A stretch of DNA of 64,000 bases from Micropterix aruncella. Its lineage: Eukaryota > Arthropoda > Insecta > Lepidoptera > Micropterigidae. Of this stretch, positions 1-12,205 are shown one piece after another. The position numbers and the translations under genes are program-made. Under the pieces are notes generated by a model that worked only from the letters and a program-made list of their open reading frames with translations, had not been told where the DNA came from and made no database searches. Numbering within the stretch: position 1 is the first letter of the stretch; each line of letters opens with the position of its first letter. The DNA lies in the NCBI GenBank assembly GCA_944548615.1, contig OX155952.1, forward strand, positions 36,574,032 to 36,638,031, in the 5' to 3' direction.

Positions 1-715
1 AATGAACGTGCAATGGCGCTGGCCAAATGTTGTGTAAGATCTTGGCACCATCATATCTGTTGTGCTCTTTCTAGAGTAGTGCAGTTGCAATGCTGAGTAT
101 TTCTGTCGCAGTCATGAATGGTCAGTCTATGGTTTAAATGTGGTTGGCCTTTACTATTGTTGCTGAACGTAAAGTACTTAGTTTTATGTATGTTCAGGCT
201 AAGTAGAGAATTGTCTAACCATTCATGTACTTCATTAATACCCTCATTGGCTACGGAGAATGTTTCATTCCAGTTATAGCCCTCGAAAATAACGACCGTA
301 TCATCGGCGAAGGAAATTGTTTTGCCGACTAGATTGGGGAGTTTGTTGATGTAAATAAGAAATATAATGGGCCCGAGAACAGTGCCTTGAGGGACACCAT
401 ACTAGAGGTATTCTGGCTTACTGTGTGTATTGTTAACGGTAATAATTTGTTTCCTATTTGTCAAATAGCTTGTAAACCAGCCCAGAGTGATACCCCTAAA
501 TCCCACATTCCCTAACCTTTGAAGCAGTTTGTCGTGTGAAACAGTATTGAATGCCTTCGCTATATCTAGGAAAATAGCTAAACATTTTTTCCTCTTATCC
601 ACATTATCATAAATTACACTTGTTACCTCTGCAGTAGCATCAGTAGTGTCCATACCCTCTCTAAATCCAAATTGATTTTTTGATAGAATATTGTTTTCTT
701 GCAGGTATGTCGAAT
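1..715 (-). pseudogene. LINE reverse transcriptase fragment (non-LTR, CR1/Jockey-like)
   Basis: On the minus strand this encodes the core of a non-LTR reverse transcriptase, the enzyme that copies LINE RNA at a nicked target. Seen in order: NQFGFREGMDTTDA, motif A FLDIAKAFNTVSHDKLL, GVPQGTVLGPIIFLIY, and the catalytic FADDT (297-311), a YADD-box variant. The whole stretch is in one frame, broken by a UAG at 402-404 just before GVPQG and a UGA at 51-53. Homology starts abruptly near 715, so the 5' part of the element is missing, and the window edge or another junction cuts the 3' part. The clade is inferred from motif spelling. It is a dead fragment with little decay. Confidence 0.85.
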
Positions 716-1550
716 TAGGTAATAATTATTAATTTCATAAAACGCGGTTTCCGCATAAAGTCTACTCATTTGAAAGTCAATAGGCACCTCGTTATGCCGC
801 GTAATCACGCTATTAAGAGAAAATGACATCAAATAAGTAATTCAGCTTTGGGTATAATTTCTCCTCTCGACTTCATACTCGAGAGATGAGGCACATGCTC
901 ATAATTTTGGCAGAGAGGGGATCCGTCGTAACTTTATCAATTTCGGTTGTTTGTTTACGAACTTTTTGGAATGGCGAAGTTGCCGACTTTGTTGATTGGA
1001 TAAAATTTTCGTGGAAAGCTTTTAATTTTTAAGGGCCATGCATATTCGTTTGGTGTAATTTTGTAATTAATAAATTTTAACGAAATAAGCAGTGTCTCGG
1101 GTGCCAGGGAGCCGGCACTGCTCCAGAAAATAAAGGACGCCGGCATCAGGTACAAGTACAAACAAATACATAGTACCATTGCTAGCATATTAGGTTGCTC
1201 AACATCTTACTACGATTTGGTAACCAGTAATTTACTGCGAAACGTAAAGTGAAGATCGATCGATCGATTAATATTCTCGTATGTTTAATATGGCGGCGTT
1301 CGTGGTATAGCAGTATGACGACAAAGTTTAATTGGCACTCCAAATACGCCTATACGCTATCCTATCTTGAAATAAGGTATAATTGTAATTATCAAACGAA
1401 TTTTTAAATCATAACTCTTATTATTTTATTATTATTTACATAAAAATGTAATTTTAAAATGAAGTATACATGTTTCAATACGTAATATATTCGCGCTTTA
1501 TTATTCAGATAGATTAATAAGACTAATTAGATTAATAGACCAAACCACAA
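716..1550. other. AT-rich stretch without recognised gene
   Basis: I see no convincing gene. A short GC-richer patch at 1085-1170 is open in one plus frame but matches no family I know. A short (GATC)n tract lies at 1256-1267. Confidence 0.4.
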
Positions 1551-1825
1551 GGCCCGGTCGCGTAGTGGTTAGGTCGCCTGATCTTACATTGTAAGGTCCC
1601 GGGTTCGATTCCCGGCTGGGTCACCATTTTCCGTTGAGATCAAATTAACGGAATTGCATTTTCAACTCTGTCGATGAAATGCAATAACAAGACACACACT
1701 TACACACATATTACTTGCACACATATGTACATATAAACATTGCATAGTAGGGTTGGTTGTAAGAGATTGTCAAATGACAATAAACCCGCCCATTGTGAAA
1801 TTTCACAAAACAAACAAAGAAATAA
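1551..1825 (+). mobile_element. tRNA-derived SINE, copy 1
   Basis: The first about 75 bases are tRNA-like. There is a pol III A-box-like TAGTGGTTAGG near 1563, a B box GGTTCGATTCC at 1602-1612, and outer ends (GCCCGGT with GCTGGGT) that can pair as an acceptor stem. A tRNA-unrelated body follows, containing AGTAGGGTTGGTTGTAA. A second copy lies in inverted orientation at 2285-2546 and shares both head and body, which shows this is a dispersed element and not a lone tRNA gene. Confidence 0.8.
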
Positions 1826-2284
1826 TATATGGCATTCTATCTCTTCGTATTGTTTTAGTGATTTAATCAGCCTATATAAAATACGGTATATGAAACTAAT
1901 AATTGAATATTATTATTGTTATCGTTAGCTTATTTATTGTTTTTTTTTTATAATCAATTAGTCCTTTATAAAAACCCATTAATTATCAATATTAATATAT
2001 ATTTTTAAATAGATTGCCATTTGTTTGCCGACAATGCTATAAGCACTACCTGTATTTCGCAGGTGCAGAGTTGCGCAATCTAATACCATATATAATCAAT
2101 GATAGTACCTACATACTGTCTTCGATTGATCATAAATGATTAATTGATTGATTGATCGATTGTCATTCTACTAACAGGCGCCTGGACGAAATAGTTAACT
2201 GAATTGCAAATGGCTTTCAACGAATACGTTGCCGATGGAATACATTGATAGGTATTATCGGTACCTTCGTAAAGGAAATTTGTT
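1826..2284. other. AT-rich spacer between inverted SINEs
   Basis: No gene seen. It contains a short imperfect (GATT)n/(GATC)n run near 2135-2165. Confidence 0.4.
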
Positions 2285-2546
2285 TGTTTCTACTCTTTAT
2301 TGTAAAATTTTAAAATAGGCAGGTTTATAATCAGACGAAAATCTTTTACAGCCAACCCTACTATGAAAGATTTTAATGTATGTGTGCATGTTACATGTAT
2401 GTGTGTCTTGTTATTGCATTCGATCGACAGAATTGAATTACTTTTCCGGTATTTTTATCTTACCGGAAAATTGTGTCACAATCAGAAATCAAACCCGGAA
2501 CCGTACAATGTAAGATTAGGTGACCTAACCACTACGCCACCGGGTC
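2285..2546 (-). mobile_element. tRNA-derived SINE, copy 2
   Basis: On the minus strand it starts GACCCGGTGGCGTAGTGG and keeps a degraded B box (GGGTTTGATTTC). The body and tail match copy 1, including AGTAGGGTTGGCTGTAA. It is more diverged in the B box than copy 1, so it is probably older or inactive. Confidence 0.75.
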
Positions 2547-2609
2547 TTCGATAGGACAAAAAAAGATCGGCTGTGGCACGCCAAGATTTTCTCGACAAGC
2601 ATGACATGG

Positions 2610-2700
2610 CCTTGCCCCTCTCCCAAACCCTCAAACCCCCCAAACCCACCAATTTCTCAAACCCACCAACTCCCCCAAAAACCCACCAACCCCATTTATT
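2610..2700. repeat. Degenerate C/A-rich tandem repeat
   Basis: Imperfect repetition of CCCAAAC / CCCACCAA units. This low-complexity tract is the only C-rich block in an AT-rich neighbourhood. Confidence 0.6.
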
Positions 2701-2719
2701 TATTAGACATCTGAACACT

Positions 2720-2885
2720 TTAGGCACTTTATGATACTTGGGATGGCGTATCGATTCTAACAGTACCACATACTTCTAAATCGGCTTAAGCGTTTAGAAT
2801 TTATGGTGGAATAAAGAAACGGAAAACATACATACATTAATCCTAAACACATAACAGTCCTTTTTTTGGGCAGTCGTGCAATAAT
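2720..2885 (+). repeat. Dispersed repeat family X, copy 1
   Basis: Shares several 12-20 bp blocks (AAACGGAAAACATACA, CGTTTAGAA, GGGCAGTCGTG) in the same order with 4925-5085 and, reversed, with 52296-52440. No coding capacity is visible. The class (MITE, SINE body or LINE 3' end) cannot be told from these copies. Confidence 0.65.
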
Positions 2886-3151
2886 AATGTTGCTCTAGGT
2901 ATTCCGTAAGATGATACTCCCAACAAAAAACTCATCCTTTAATGGACAACATCCTCTACACTTTGGCGGGAATGTTCCTTTCATCGCGATTCTGCCTACT
3001 AGTTTTTTTTAACTTGGGTGCATCTGTAGATCAAAAACCAGTACCTACCTCTAATTAGACACCCATTTCTTTTCGACTTCTTGGAACACAAATGGCACCC
3101 TATCCGTTATTGCCCAGGGCGCCATTTTAAATAAACCTATTTATTATATTA
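2886..3151. other. Spacer without recognised gene
   Basis: No gene or named repeat seen. Confidence 0.35.
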
Positions 3152-3918
3152 CTAGTTGTTGCCCGCGGCTTCGCTTCGTGTAAAGTTTCGAATCCATTTG
3201 TTAATTTAGGTAGAATGGCATTTATTTGCCCTTTTAGACGCTACATTTAGATATATAGTTCTAGACGTCCCCCCTCAGATGCACGCTACCTATATCGTAG
3301 ATGTACGCGTCTTGTTTCTCGCCACCCGCGCCGCCTTCAGCTAAACGCTGATCTTGCTGGACCAGCAACCGCCGCCGCCTTCTGCTAGATATTTCGGGGT
3401 GCTTGCACGCGTTACTAATTTCATGATATCTCTATAACTATACCACCTAAAAATTTACTGTAAATAGCAAATTTTATCCTTATTAACCACCCGTGATAAT
3501 GGATTAATTTATTTCGATAAGGTTTCTTATTTTAATGCTATTGTCTTCAACAAACACTGCCTACTTATTTTTATTATTTTTTGAGCCATAAAAGTATTAA
3601 TTGTAGCTTAAATATAAAGTTGGATATATGCTGTCGCTAACTTTTTTATAGATCTCTCTGAGGCCGATGTTTTTGTTATATATTTTTCACATATATTAAA
3701 CCGCTTCGTCAGCGCACGCCGATAAAGTAACCCACGTGATATTGATTTACAAATATGATGATTTCGTATTGAAAACCAATATTTATCACAATAATACAAC
3801 CTCTAGCACTTATCGACAATGGAATTTTCCATTAGTAAAAGAATTTATAAAATCAGATGAGTAGTTTCGGAGGTTACCCCTTTCATACAAACTTACGAAC
3901 ATTACTTATTACTATAAA
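3152..3918 (-). mobile_element. Helitron-like nonautonomous element, copy 1 (reversed)
   Basis: The plus-strand left end reads A-CTAG then TTGTTGCCCGCGGCTTCG. On the minus strand this is a CTAG 3' terminus followed by T, as Helitrons require (CTRR end, A/T target). Homology with 16828-17943 runs along its length, including ATAGATCTCT and the block ending CATACAAAC. The 5' TC terminus has decayed near 3918. No helicase or Rep gene is present. The site where the 16.8-kb copy carries a piggyBac-like insertion is empty here (about 3655). Confidence 0.65.
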
Positions 3919-4525
3919 TTGGTAATGGTTCGGTCAACGAAATATTCGAATTATATAATTATATAATTAATTGATTTTGCATGAAATATCAGGATTTCAA
4001 AGTAGGACAGTCGTAGGAGAGTAGATACTCGTTATGCCTCGAATACCGATATTAGTCTAGGGCACTATATATTTTATTTAATTATCATTTGATATTTTTT
4101 TATTTGTCAATGCCTATATAGCATTGCCTAATTTACGTAAAATACGACGACATACATTTAAATCCTTAACATTAAGTGTATTAATTATTATAATAATTTA
4201 AAACTGTTTTTCTTTACCAATATATAAAAAAATGATATTTAAAACGCTTCATTTCAATTAAGGAGTTAACAAGTTTTGTTACACTATTATCAAGAATTCA
4301 AAAAATATGAGGTGACAAGTAAATAACATATATTAAAAGAAATAAAAAACACGACTGCCGTTACAAAAACTGAACTATTGTATTAATAACTATTTTTAAA
4401 ACGGGTTTTTAATGAAATATCGGTGGTTTATGTATTCATCCATATGGATACATAAACATTTTCGGAATTTACTCAATCAGACCCTTCATTTGACACTAAA
4501 CATGATATATTTATGTTAATTTATT
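3919..4525. other. AT-rich stretch without recognised gene
   Basis: No gene seen. Confidence 0.35.
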
Positions 4526-4861
4526 AACACGCTTTTATTAGGTAGACCTGTATGTAACTATGCAATGGAATCTAAGGTAACTAATTTAACCATCTTCCAA
4601 GGATCGTAGCGTCATGAAAATTGGCAGCTGTATGTAGTTTTGATGACAATACAATAATATGGTACTGTCGAACTGATCTGATGATGGAATCGGAAGATAT
4701 GAACTGGAACTTCATGATGGAACATCGTTTCATAGCTGTGCTTGGACTTGTTAGAAAAGTCTTGTAATGAACTTTGACCACGATTAGGTTTCAAGGTCTG
4801 ATGAAGTGGTTTTTACGTGCATTTATAAAAGCGTGTTTTTAGTGTTTTTTTAAACTAATAA
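4526..4861 (+). mobile_element. Variable-monomer element Y, copy 1 (one monomer)
   Basis: Starts AACACGCTTTTATTAGG and carries the inverted partner ATAAAAGCGTGTT near its end (4825-4837). It is flanked by TTTATT at 4520-4525 and 4862-4867. The interior holds one roughly 120-bp monomer (about 4675-4800) that occurs two and three times in the copies at 52836-53338 and 28814-29594. No protein is encoded. The terminal inverted repeat of about 13 bp suggests a nonautonomous DNA element, but the flank duplications vary between copies, so the class is open. Confidence 0.7.
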
Positions 4862-4924
4862 TTTATTAACGTTTGGAGGTTTGTACATTTAGACAACTAT
4901 TTACTTGATATTAACAGTAAATAT

Positions 4925-5085
4925 ACCTTATGACACTCGGGATGATAAAACGATTCTAACGATATCACATAATTTTAAATCGGTTTGAGCGTTTAGAAGT
5001 TGTGGTGGAATGAAGAAACGGAAAACATACAAAGATGAACCCCGAACACATTACACTCCTTTTTTGTTGGGCAGCCGTGTAAAAG
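4925..5085 (+). repeat. Dispersed repeat family X, copy 2
   Basis: Matches 2720-2885 in order and orientation, including GAAACGGAAAACATACA and a GGGCAGCCGTG block. Confidence 0.65.
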
Positions 5086-5399
5086 TGGCCCTAAATTGGT
5101 TTTCTAGATATGGGGATACGTTATGGTGCTGCTTTTACCCCAGTGTGCCCCATTTGTTATATTATAATATATTATTTGTCAAAGCCTGTATATCCACACG
5201 ATAATTTATTCAACATGCGACGAATTTAAAAATGCAGCATGCGACAAGCCTTAAAATTAGTGGTTTTAATACTTAATTAATTTATAACCCCTTGTGTTTT
5301 ACAATAACGAAAAATAAAAATAATTTATAAATATCATTCCAAAAAGAATTTCAATAAAAGATCTTTCAAGTATTCTTACATTAATTTCAAGAATAAAAA

Positions 5400-5624
5400 A
5401 ATATGGAGTAAATGCCCCAAATAGTGCTTCTAGATATAGGAATGATAATAAAGAAAAGCTACTTGTACCTTAGCATTAAATTCTATAATCTACTCCCTAC
5501 AAAATTTAAACAGCTGGAGGACATAAAATTAAAAAAAAACATCAAGGAGATGCTGATAGGCCACCCTTTCTATAATTTGGCCGAATTTGAGGGCCATGAT
5601 TTTTCAAATATTGCGCCCATTTAA
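5400..5624 (+). pseudogene. LINE ORF2 C-terminal remnant
   Basis: The translated stretch contains SYLYLSIKFYNLLPTKFKQ followed by LKKNIKEMLIGHPFYNL. This spacing (F-Y-N-x-L-P, then K-x-x-L-K) is typical of the extreme C-terminus of CR1/Jockey-type LINE ORF2. Only the last 60-70 residues remain, as expected for a strongly 5'-truncated insertion. The start codon at 5412 is therefore not a real start. Confidence 0.5.
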
Positions 5625-6587
5625 ATTACTTAAAAAAGTAGAGCCTTATTGTCTGTTTATTTTATATGGTCTTATATCTGTACTTTTAGTTTAAAATGCA
5701 TAACGTAGATTTAATTTGATTATTTAACATTTTACTGACAATTTGAATATTACGATAAATAATTTTACTACGTATCCTTTCGAATCACTAACTACTTCAA
5801 ATATTAAACTTCTATTTTGATTATTTATATTTATAGTTGGACAATCTAGTAGTTAATTCTTGACTAACTATGTATGTTCGGTAAAGAGTAGTAACGAAAC
5901 TTACTACATAACCCAATTATTTTGACACGTCCAAGAGCGGTCTTTAGCCGTCAATTGGACACGACGAAAATGTATTGTAATGTAATGTAATAATGTCTGG
6001 CACTTCTAGTGTTAACGTTTAAAAAGTTAAAAATATCAATCTTAAATAACGGCCCAAATGACCAGATTATTAGAATAATAATCAGCATAATTTTGCGACA
6101 AAAACATTCATTACATGTCCTCTGTCTTCCCACAAAAGCCAATCTGCCTGATTGTCATCTAGGGAGTAACAACGCTTGGATATAACATAACGCAAGAAGC
6201 CACTCGACATAATCGTTATCAGTTCTGCCTATTTCCAATTAACTCAGCCAACGACGTCCCTTTCTTCTGGCATCTTAGGACAATGCTAATCCCTCGAGAG
6301 TATTATCTCCGCTGTGAGCTCGCAGTGGCGACTTCTATCCACATAGCTCAAAAGCTTGCTTCATCGATATGGATCCTTATTCGTATATATTTAACCGTAC
6401 TCGAAACAAAGGGGTTAGCCTTCAATTGCTGAGCCTTAAAATAGCGCATATGACTGTGTAATACGAACTCAGGGCCTTTACTAGAAATAACCAAGGCCGC
6501 GCCTTTACTAGAAGTAATGTTAAGACGGATTTCTTTGGCTGGTAATCCCGGCAGCTGAAGAGATGTGCTGGATCTGTGCGTGACAAA
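5625..6587. other. Stretch without recognised gene
   Basis: No gene identified. From about 6160 the base composition becomes GC-richer towards the repeat at 6588, so part of this may belong to that element. Confidence 0.35.
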
Positions 6588-7330
6588 TAACTACAAGCGA
6601 ACCCGTCACCCCAGGGAGTTATAACGACATCGAGTCATTCTGTCTCTCATGCAGTGAACGTAAGAGACTTAGTGGACAGTGCTAATCCACAGTCAAGCTA
6701 CGCAAGCAGCCCGTAAGAGTCCAGTGCCCTACCGCGAGACACTTCGGCACGAGGCACGAGGAGTTCCCATACTACCAGATTTGGCCGGATTCTCCGTCCT
6801 CCAGTCTGGTCACGGATTCGAAGTCGCTTGCGCGGCCTCTTCCTGATGTTAGTGGTAATTCGGATCGAATTTATCGCGAATCGTGGCAACCGTTGCCCGT
6901 CAAGTTCACACGGGATCGGGTGGCCAACAGCTCGTTTCAAGAGTAACTGACACTACCGCTGCTTAGGACCGTGGCGCCCTTTACCCGTCAAATCCATACG
7001 GGATCGGGTGGCGAACAGGTCGTTTCAAGATTAGCTGACAGTAGGCCAACAACCACCCCCGCTGCTTATGAAACGTATATAACCGTTTTCACACCCCGAC
7101 CCCTGTTTTTCACTGGAATGCACCGTCGATTGGCTAACGCCGCACGATGCACAAGCCGTCCAGCAGCGCCCGAGGTCTACTCCCAGAGGATCCGATCTTA
7201 CCTGTCCGCGACACAGCCGTTCACATAGTCCTTTCCAGGTTCATCCCTCTTCGAGGAGGCTACCGGATGGGAGTTGAATCGTGAGTAGATCTAAGACAAC
7301 GAGCAGGTTATGTGGCCTAAGCTTCACGGA
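6588..7330 (+). repeat. GC-rich dispersed repeat G, copy A
   Basis: Begins ACTACAAGCGAACCCGTCAC, the outer end seen in copies C and D. It continues through shared blocks (CAGTGAACG, CCGCGAG, GGTCACGG, TTCGAAGTCGCTTGCGCGG, GTTTCAAGA) to GAGGAGGCTACCGGATGGG. One segment (about 6890-6945) is repeated at about 6970-7030. GC content is clearly above the surroundings. No reading frame is conserved between copies. Confidence 0.75.
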
Positions 7331-7910
7331 GCTGGTAGCTGCCATTGTTGGCGCACATGTCTGATTGTCCTGATTTCTTGAGCTGCCTCAACGCCATCGA
7401 ACGATTCCATCTACCAATAACGCTCAATTCTCGTCGTTGCCCTATATTTTGCGTTCGTAACCCCAAGACATTTGTCTGCATTCCTTTTCTCTCTTGCTTC
7501 TGGTTTGCTTGATTGTCTGATTTGCATTTCTTCATTACGCGCAAACTAGTGCATATATTTTACACTATTGCAAATATATTACACTAGTTCATATATATGC
7601 AACTAGTGCAAAATAAACATGTTTATATAGATTGTTCCTTAATAAACGATCCGTGTATCGTGTCTGTGTTCTTACTTACTGAAACGTTTTGCGTAATCGT
7701 GAATTAAAAATATCACAACACGCTTGCTTTACGAAATTTTGCCAGTGGGAATAACACCCATTGGCCTTTACGATGCATCACTATTGGAATAATTGATTAA
7801 AACAATATAACATACTTAAATATTCAAGAGAAACTCAATGTTATAATTATGTAAATAGAAATATATCGTTGCTTACGATTTAACATAGCGCAACTCATTT
7901 ATGATGTGAC
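7331..7910. other. Stretch without recognised gene; short ACTAGT repeats
   Basis: No recognised gene. Around 7545-7615 three degenerate units built on AACTAGTGCA / TACACTAGTTCATATA follow each other. Confidence 0.4.
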
Positions 7911-8146
7911 AAGTTTTCGAGAGAGCAAGAAACCGTTTTTATTCGTATTTTAGTTACTCCGGGTAAAACTTTAAATACAGACATCTTTAGTTTAAGACGA
8001 ACGAACATAAACAGCTTGGCACAAGATCAAGTTTTCGAGAGAGTAATAAACCGTTTTTAGTCGTATTTTAGTTACTCCGGGTAAACTTTAAATACAGACA
8101 TCTTTAGTTTATGATAAACGAACATATAAAACAGCTTGGTACACTT
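7911..8146. repeat. Tandem duplication, 2 x about 118 bp
   Basis: AAGTTTTCGAGAGAG recurs at 7911 and 8029, and the units stay aligned through TTTTAGTTACTCCGGGTAAA and ACAGACATCTTTAGTTTA to the end. The second copy has a one-base shorter A run and a few substitutions. There is no coding frame. Confidence 0.9.
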
Positions 8147-8572
8147 TTAGGTTATTATTTATAAAGTTTTAGTAAGTTACGCTGTATTGCACCATTTTCA
8201 TTTTAGATTTAAAATTAGATTTAAAATACGTGGTATTACAGTTAGAAACAATGCTCAACTCACACAGCACTAAATAAAAAGTCAGACACTATTACCGACA
8301 AACGATCCATATACGCGTATTCTGGGATCCAAAAACACATTTTCCCGGGACTACCCTGAGACAAATTTTCAAAATCTTTAGAGCCGTTTCCAAGCAAAAA
8401 TATATTTAGTTTTAGCTTTTAGGACAGCTGCCCTTAATTTTATAGGTTAGTTAAATTATACTAGAAATTCTGTTTTAATGATATTTATCATATTATTTAA
8501 AACAAATTATTATTCTATTTGATTCATTTGATTGCAATATATTTTCAACAACCGATGAATTCTAGTATCAAG
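8147..8572. other. AT-rich stretch without recognised gene
   Basis: No gene seen. Confidence 0.35.
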
Positions 8573-8851
<279 letters not shown>

Positions 8852-8894
8852 CATAATTTCAATTTGAAAAAATAATAATTTACACATTTACAAT

Positions 8895-8996
<102 letters not shown>

Positions 8997-9003
8997 ATAT
9001 TTG

Positions 9004-9951
<948 letters not shown>

Positions 9952-10527
9952 GTTCTCTCTCTCCCGTGAAGTGAACGCAGAAGACTTGGACAAAACAATC
10001 CAACGCCAAGCTCCGCCACATGCTCGCAAAAGGCCGCGAGATAGCCAGAATGTTACCCAGCGGGCTTACACTCATGTCCTTACTTCCGATTGCGACTAGA
10101 ATACTCCGGTCTCTCGATTGGTACGAGTTCGAGGTCGCTTGCGCGGTCCTCTCCCTTACGAAGCGGTGAAAAGAAGTATACCGAACCCATCGCGGACCAC
10201 GGCATCCTTTGCCCGGCTGTACCCAGGATCGGGTAGCGGATGGTCGTTTCAAGAGCAGTCGCCGTAAGGTCCGCTACCACCCCCGCTCTATAGGAAACAG
10301 TACCGCTTCCAGACTCCCCCGAATGTTAGTCAGAGTGCACAGTCGATTGGGTTATGCCGCACGGTGCCCACACCGTCCAGGAGCGCCAGAAGGTTGATTC
10401 CCAGGGGAAACTAACCATAAGGCCAGAGTCCTACCTGCGCTCACACTTCATGCGTGGAGGCCGCCGGATGGGTGTTGACCCGTGAGTGTGACCAACCCTG
10501 AACAGAATGGGTCTTCGTGGCCAACTC
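9952..10527 (+). repeat. GC-rich repeat G, copy B (left arm of an inverted pair)
   Basis: Starts TAGTCGTTCTCTCTCTCCC and shares GAACGCAGAAGACTTGGACA, TTCGAGGTCGCTTGCGCGGT and GGATGGGTGTTGA with other copies. Copy C lies 340 bp downstream in reverse. The outermost hairpin end (CGGGCGAACCCG) is missing at this left side. Confidence 0.8.
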
Positions 10528-10529
10528 AG

Positions 10530-10788
10530 CAAGGGCCCATTAGCTCCCATTAGCTCTAGTGTCAAGAGAAGGAAATTACAATACATGGGCCACATAATGC
10601 GTGGTAACAAATACCACCTTTTCCAATCAATCCTGCAGGGAAAGATAAAAGGCCGCCGAAGAACTGACGGAAGAAGAACCCACTGGCAACAAAACCCCGT
10701 TGAATGGTTTAACTCAGGCTCCGCCGAGTTGTTCTGCACCGCAACATCACGGGCCCAAGTAGCCATAATGACCGCCGACCTCCGATAG
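10530..10788 (+). pseudogene. RTE-like LINE ORF C-terminal remnant
   Basis: Encodes KRRKLQYMGHIMRGNKY, GKIKGRRRTDGRRTHW and a final block containing SAELF and RAQVAIMTADLR, then a stop. These blocks are the C-terminal region of RTE-type endonuclease-reverse transcriptases (GHIMRG...KY, GRR..SWL, SSAELFRAA). Only about 85 C-terminal residues remain, so it is strongly 5' truncated. The open frame that begins at 10507 starts in the adjacent repeat G and is not a real start. An A/G-rich tail (AAGAGAAGAAGATGAA) follows the stop. Confidence 0.75.
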
Positions 10789-10865
10789 GAGATGGCACTT
10801 TAAGAGAAGAAGATGAATTCTAATATTAGATAACTATCTGTTATTATTACAACATGCTCTTATTG

Positions 10866-11505
10866 TATGTCGGTGGCCACAAGATCCATTTTGTTCTCGG
10901 ATCGGCTCAACTCACGATTCAGCTCCTATTCAGAAGCCTCCTCGATTGGTAGGCCACCCCGGATAAGACTCCCGTGTCCCAGGCCTCAGAGCTGGTGGAC
11001 CAGTTTCTCCCGGCGGGATTGCATCCCAGCGCAAGTTCTGAAGGGGTCTGGAGACTATGGAAATATACTGTTTGCGGGGGTGGATGTTGACCTGTTGTCA
11101 TGCTACTCTTGAAATGACCTTGGGCCACTCGACCCCGTGTGGCACTACGGGCAAAGAACGCCCAGGTCCGCGATAAATTCAAACTGAATTATCGCTGTAA
11201 TACAACAGGTAGAGGTTGCGCAAGCGACTTCGGACCCGTAACTAGTCGGGAGGACGGAGCTATCCTGAAGGGTATTTCCAGACGGAGAAATCCTGCCAAA
11301 ACTGGTAGTTATGGGGTGAGGCTGCCCGCTGTGTACCTTTCCCGGTGCCTCGCCGTAAGGCGTTGTACTCTAACGGGTTGCTGGTGAACTAGACAGTAGA
11401 TTGTCTTGTCCCCAAGTCTTCTACGCTCATCCCACGGCTGAAAGAACGATACTAGCCTGGGGTGACGGGTTCGCCCGTTGTAGTCGACACCGCTATCCTG
11501 CTCTT
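10866..11505 (-). repeat. GC-rich repeat G, copy C (right arm of an inverted pair)
   Basis: Reverse complement of the family. Its outer end at the right reads GACGGGTTCGCCCGTTGTAG, then TCGACACCGC-TA, which matches the right terminus of copy D. The inner end aligns with the inner end of copy B, including GAACAaAATGG and GTGGCCA. B and C thus form a long inverted repeat around the RTE remnant. Confidence 0.8.
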
Positions 11506-11934
11506 ATTGTATATTCTGCTATTTGATTACTTACTTACAGTCTAAAAAGGACCAGCAATATGCATCAAAAAAAAATCTTACTTTAGAAGAGAGGAAAAAT
11601 AGGCAGAAATTTAGATATATGTGCTTTTTATGAGCCATAAATTCTAATTCCTAAGTATTTAAGTACAATTGATTTCTTTCCGTGGAACACCCCATGAGAG
11701 AAGATTGCTCTTTTATATTTTGTTACTATGTATATTGTAAACATTATTTTTTATAAAAAAAAAATATTTTTTAAGGACGTTTTGGCTGACTGAATGAAGT
11801 ATCATTGGCATGATTAGCATTTTGCCTATTATTATTATTCTATCTTTCATTGATTTTGTTATTTATATTTTTTGCTATTTAATAATAATTGGTTTTAAAA
11901 TAATATACTTGCTCAAAGACTCATGATACGTTTT
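11506..11934. other. AT-rich stretch without recognised gene
   Basis: No gene seen. Confidence 0.35.
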
Positions 11935-12205
11935 ACTGACACAAAAAATGATGAACATTTACAGAAATTTTGATGATAGGTAGTTTTGTTCAAGGCGACA
12001 TAAGACCTTAGAATAAATATCTGAAATGGGCTCACCCGCGAAGAAATAGGAGAGGTCACAGCTGTATGGTTTGACCAATAAAAATCCAGTGTCGATGAAG
12101 CGTCAGGCACAGAGTCCACGGGCGTACGCACTGGCGAGCAGGCTGAAACAAACGTCAGCACTGACACAGTAGAACTGTCCTTGCGCAGTGGTGGTATAAT
12201 GTTTT
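11935..12205 (-). repeat. Dispersed repeat family Z, copy 1
   Basis: Reverse complement of 31775-32010. Shared blocks in order are ATACCACCACT, GTGCCTGACGCTTC, TTTTTATTGGTC, CCTATTTCTTC and CCCATTTC. No gene is encoded; the open frame on the minus strand is not conserved in the other copy. Confidence 0.75.

Noticed and set aside
1551..1626. A free-standing tRNA gene
   Set aside because: The anticodon arm does not fold properly, and the same head with the same non-tRNA body recurs at 2285-2546, so it is a SINE.
2482..2769. Gly/Trp-rich minus-strand frame
   Set aside because: Arises from the C/A-rich tandem tract and the SINE head.
6698..7228. Protein-coding gene in the GC-rich block
   Set aside because: Frames are not conserved among the other copies of repeat G; high GC alone explains the open frames.
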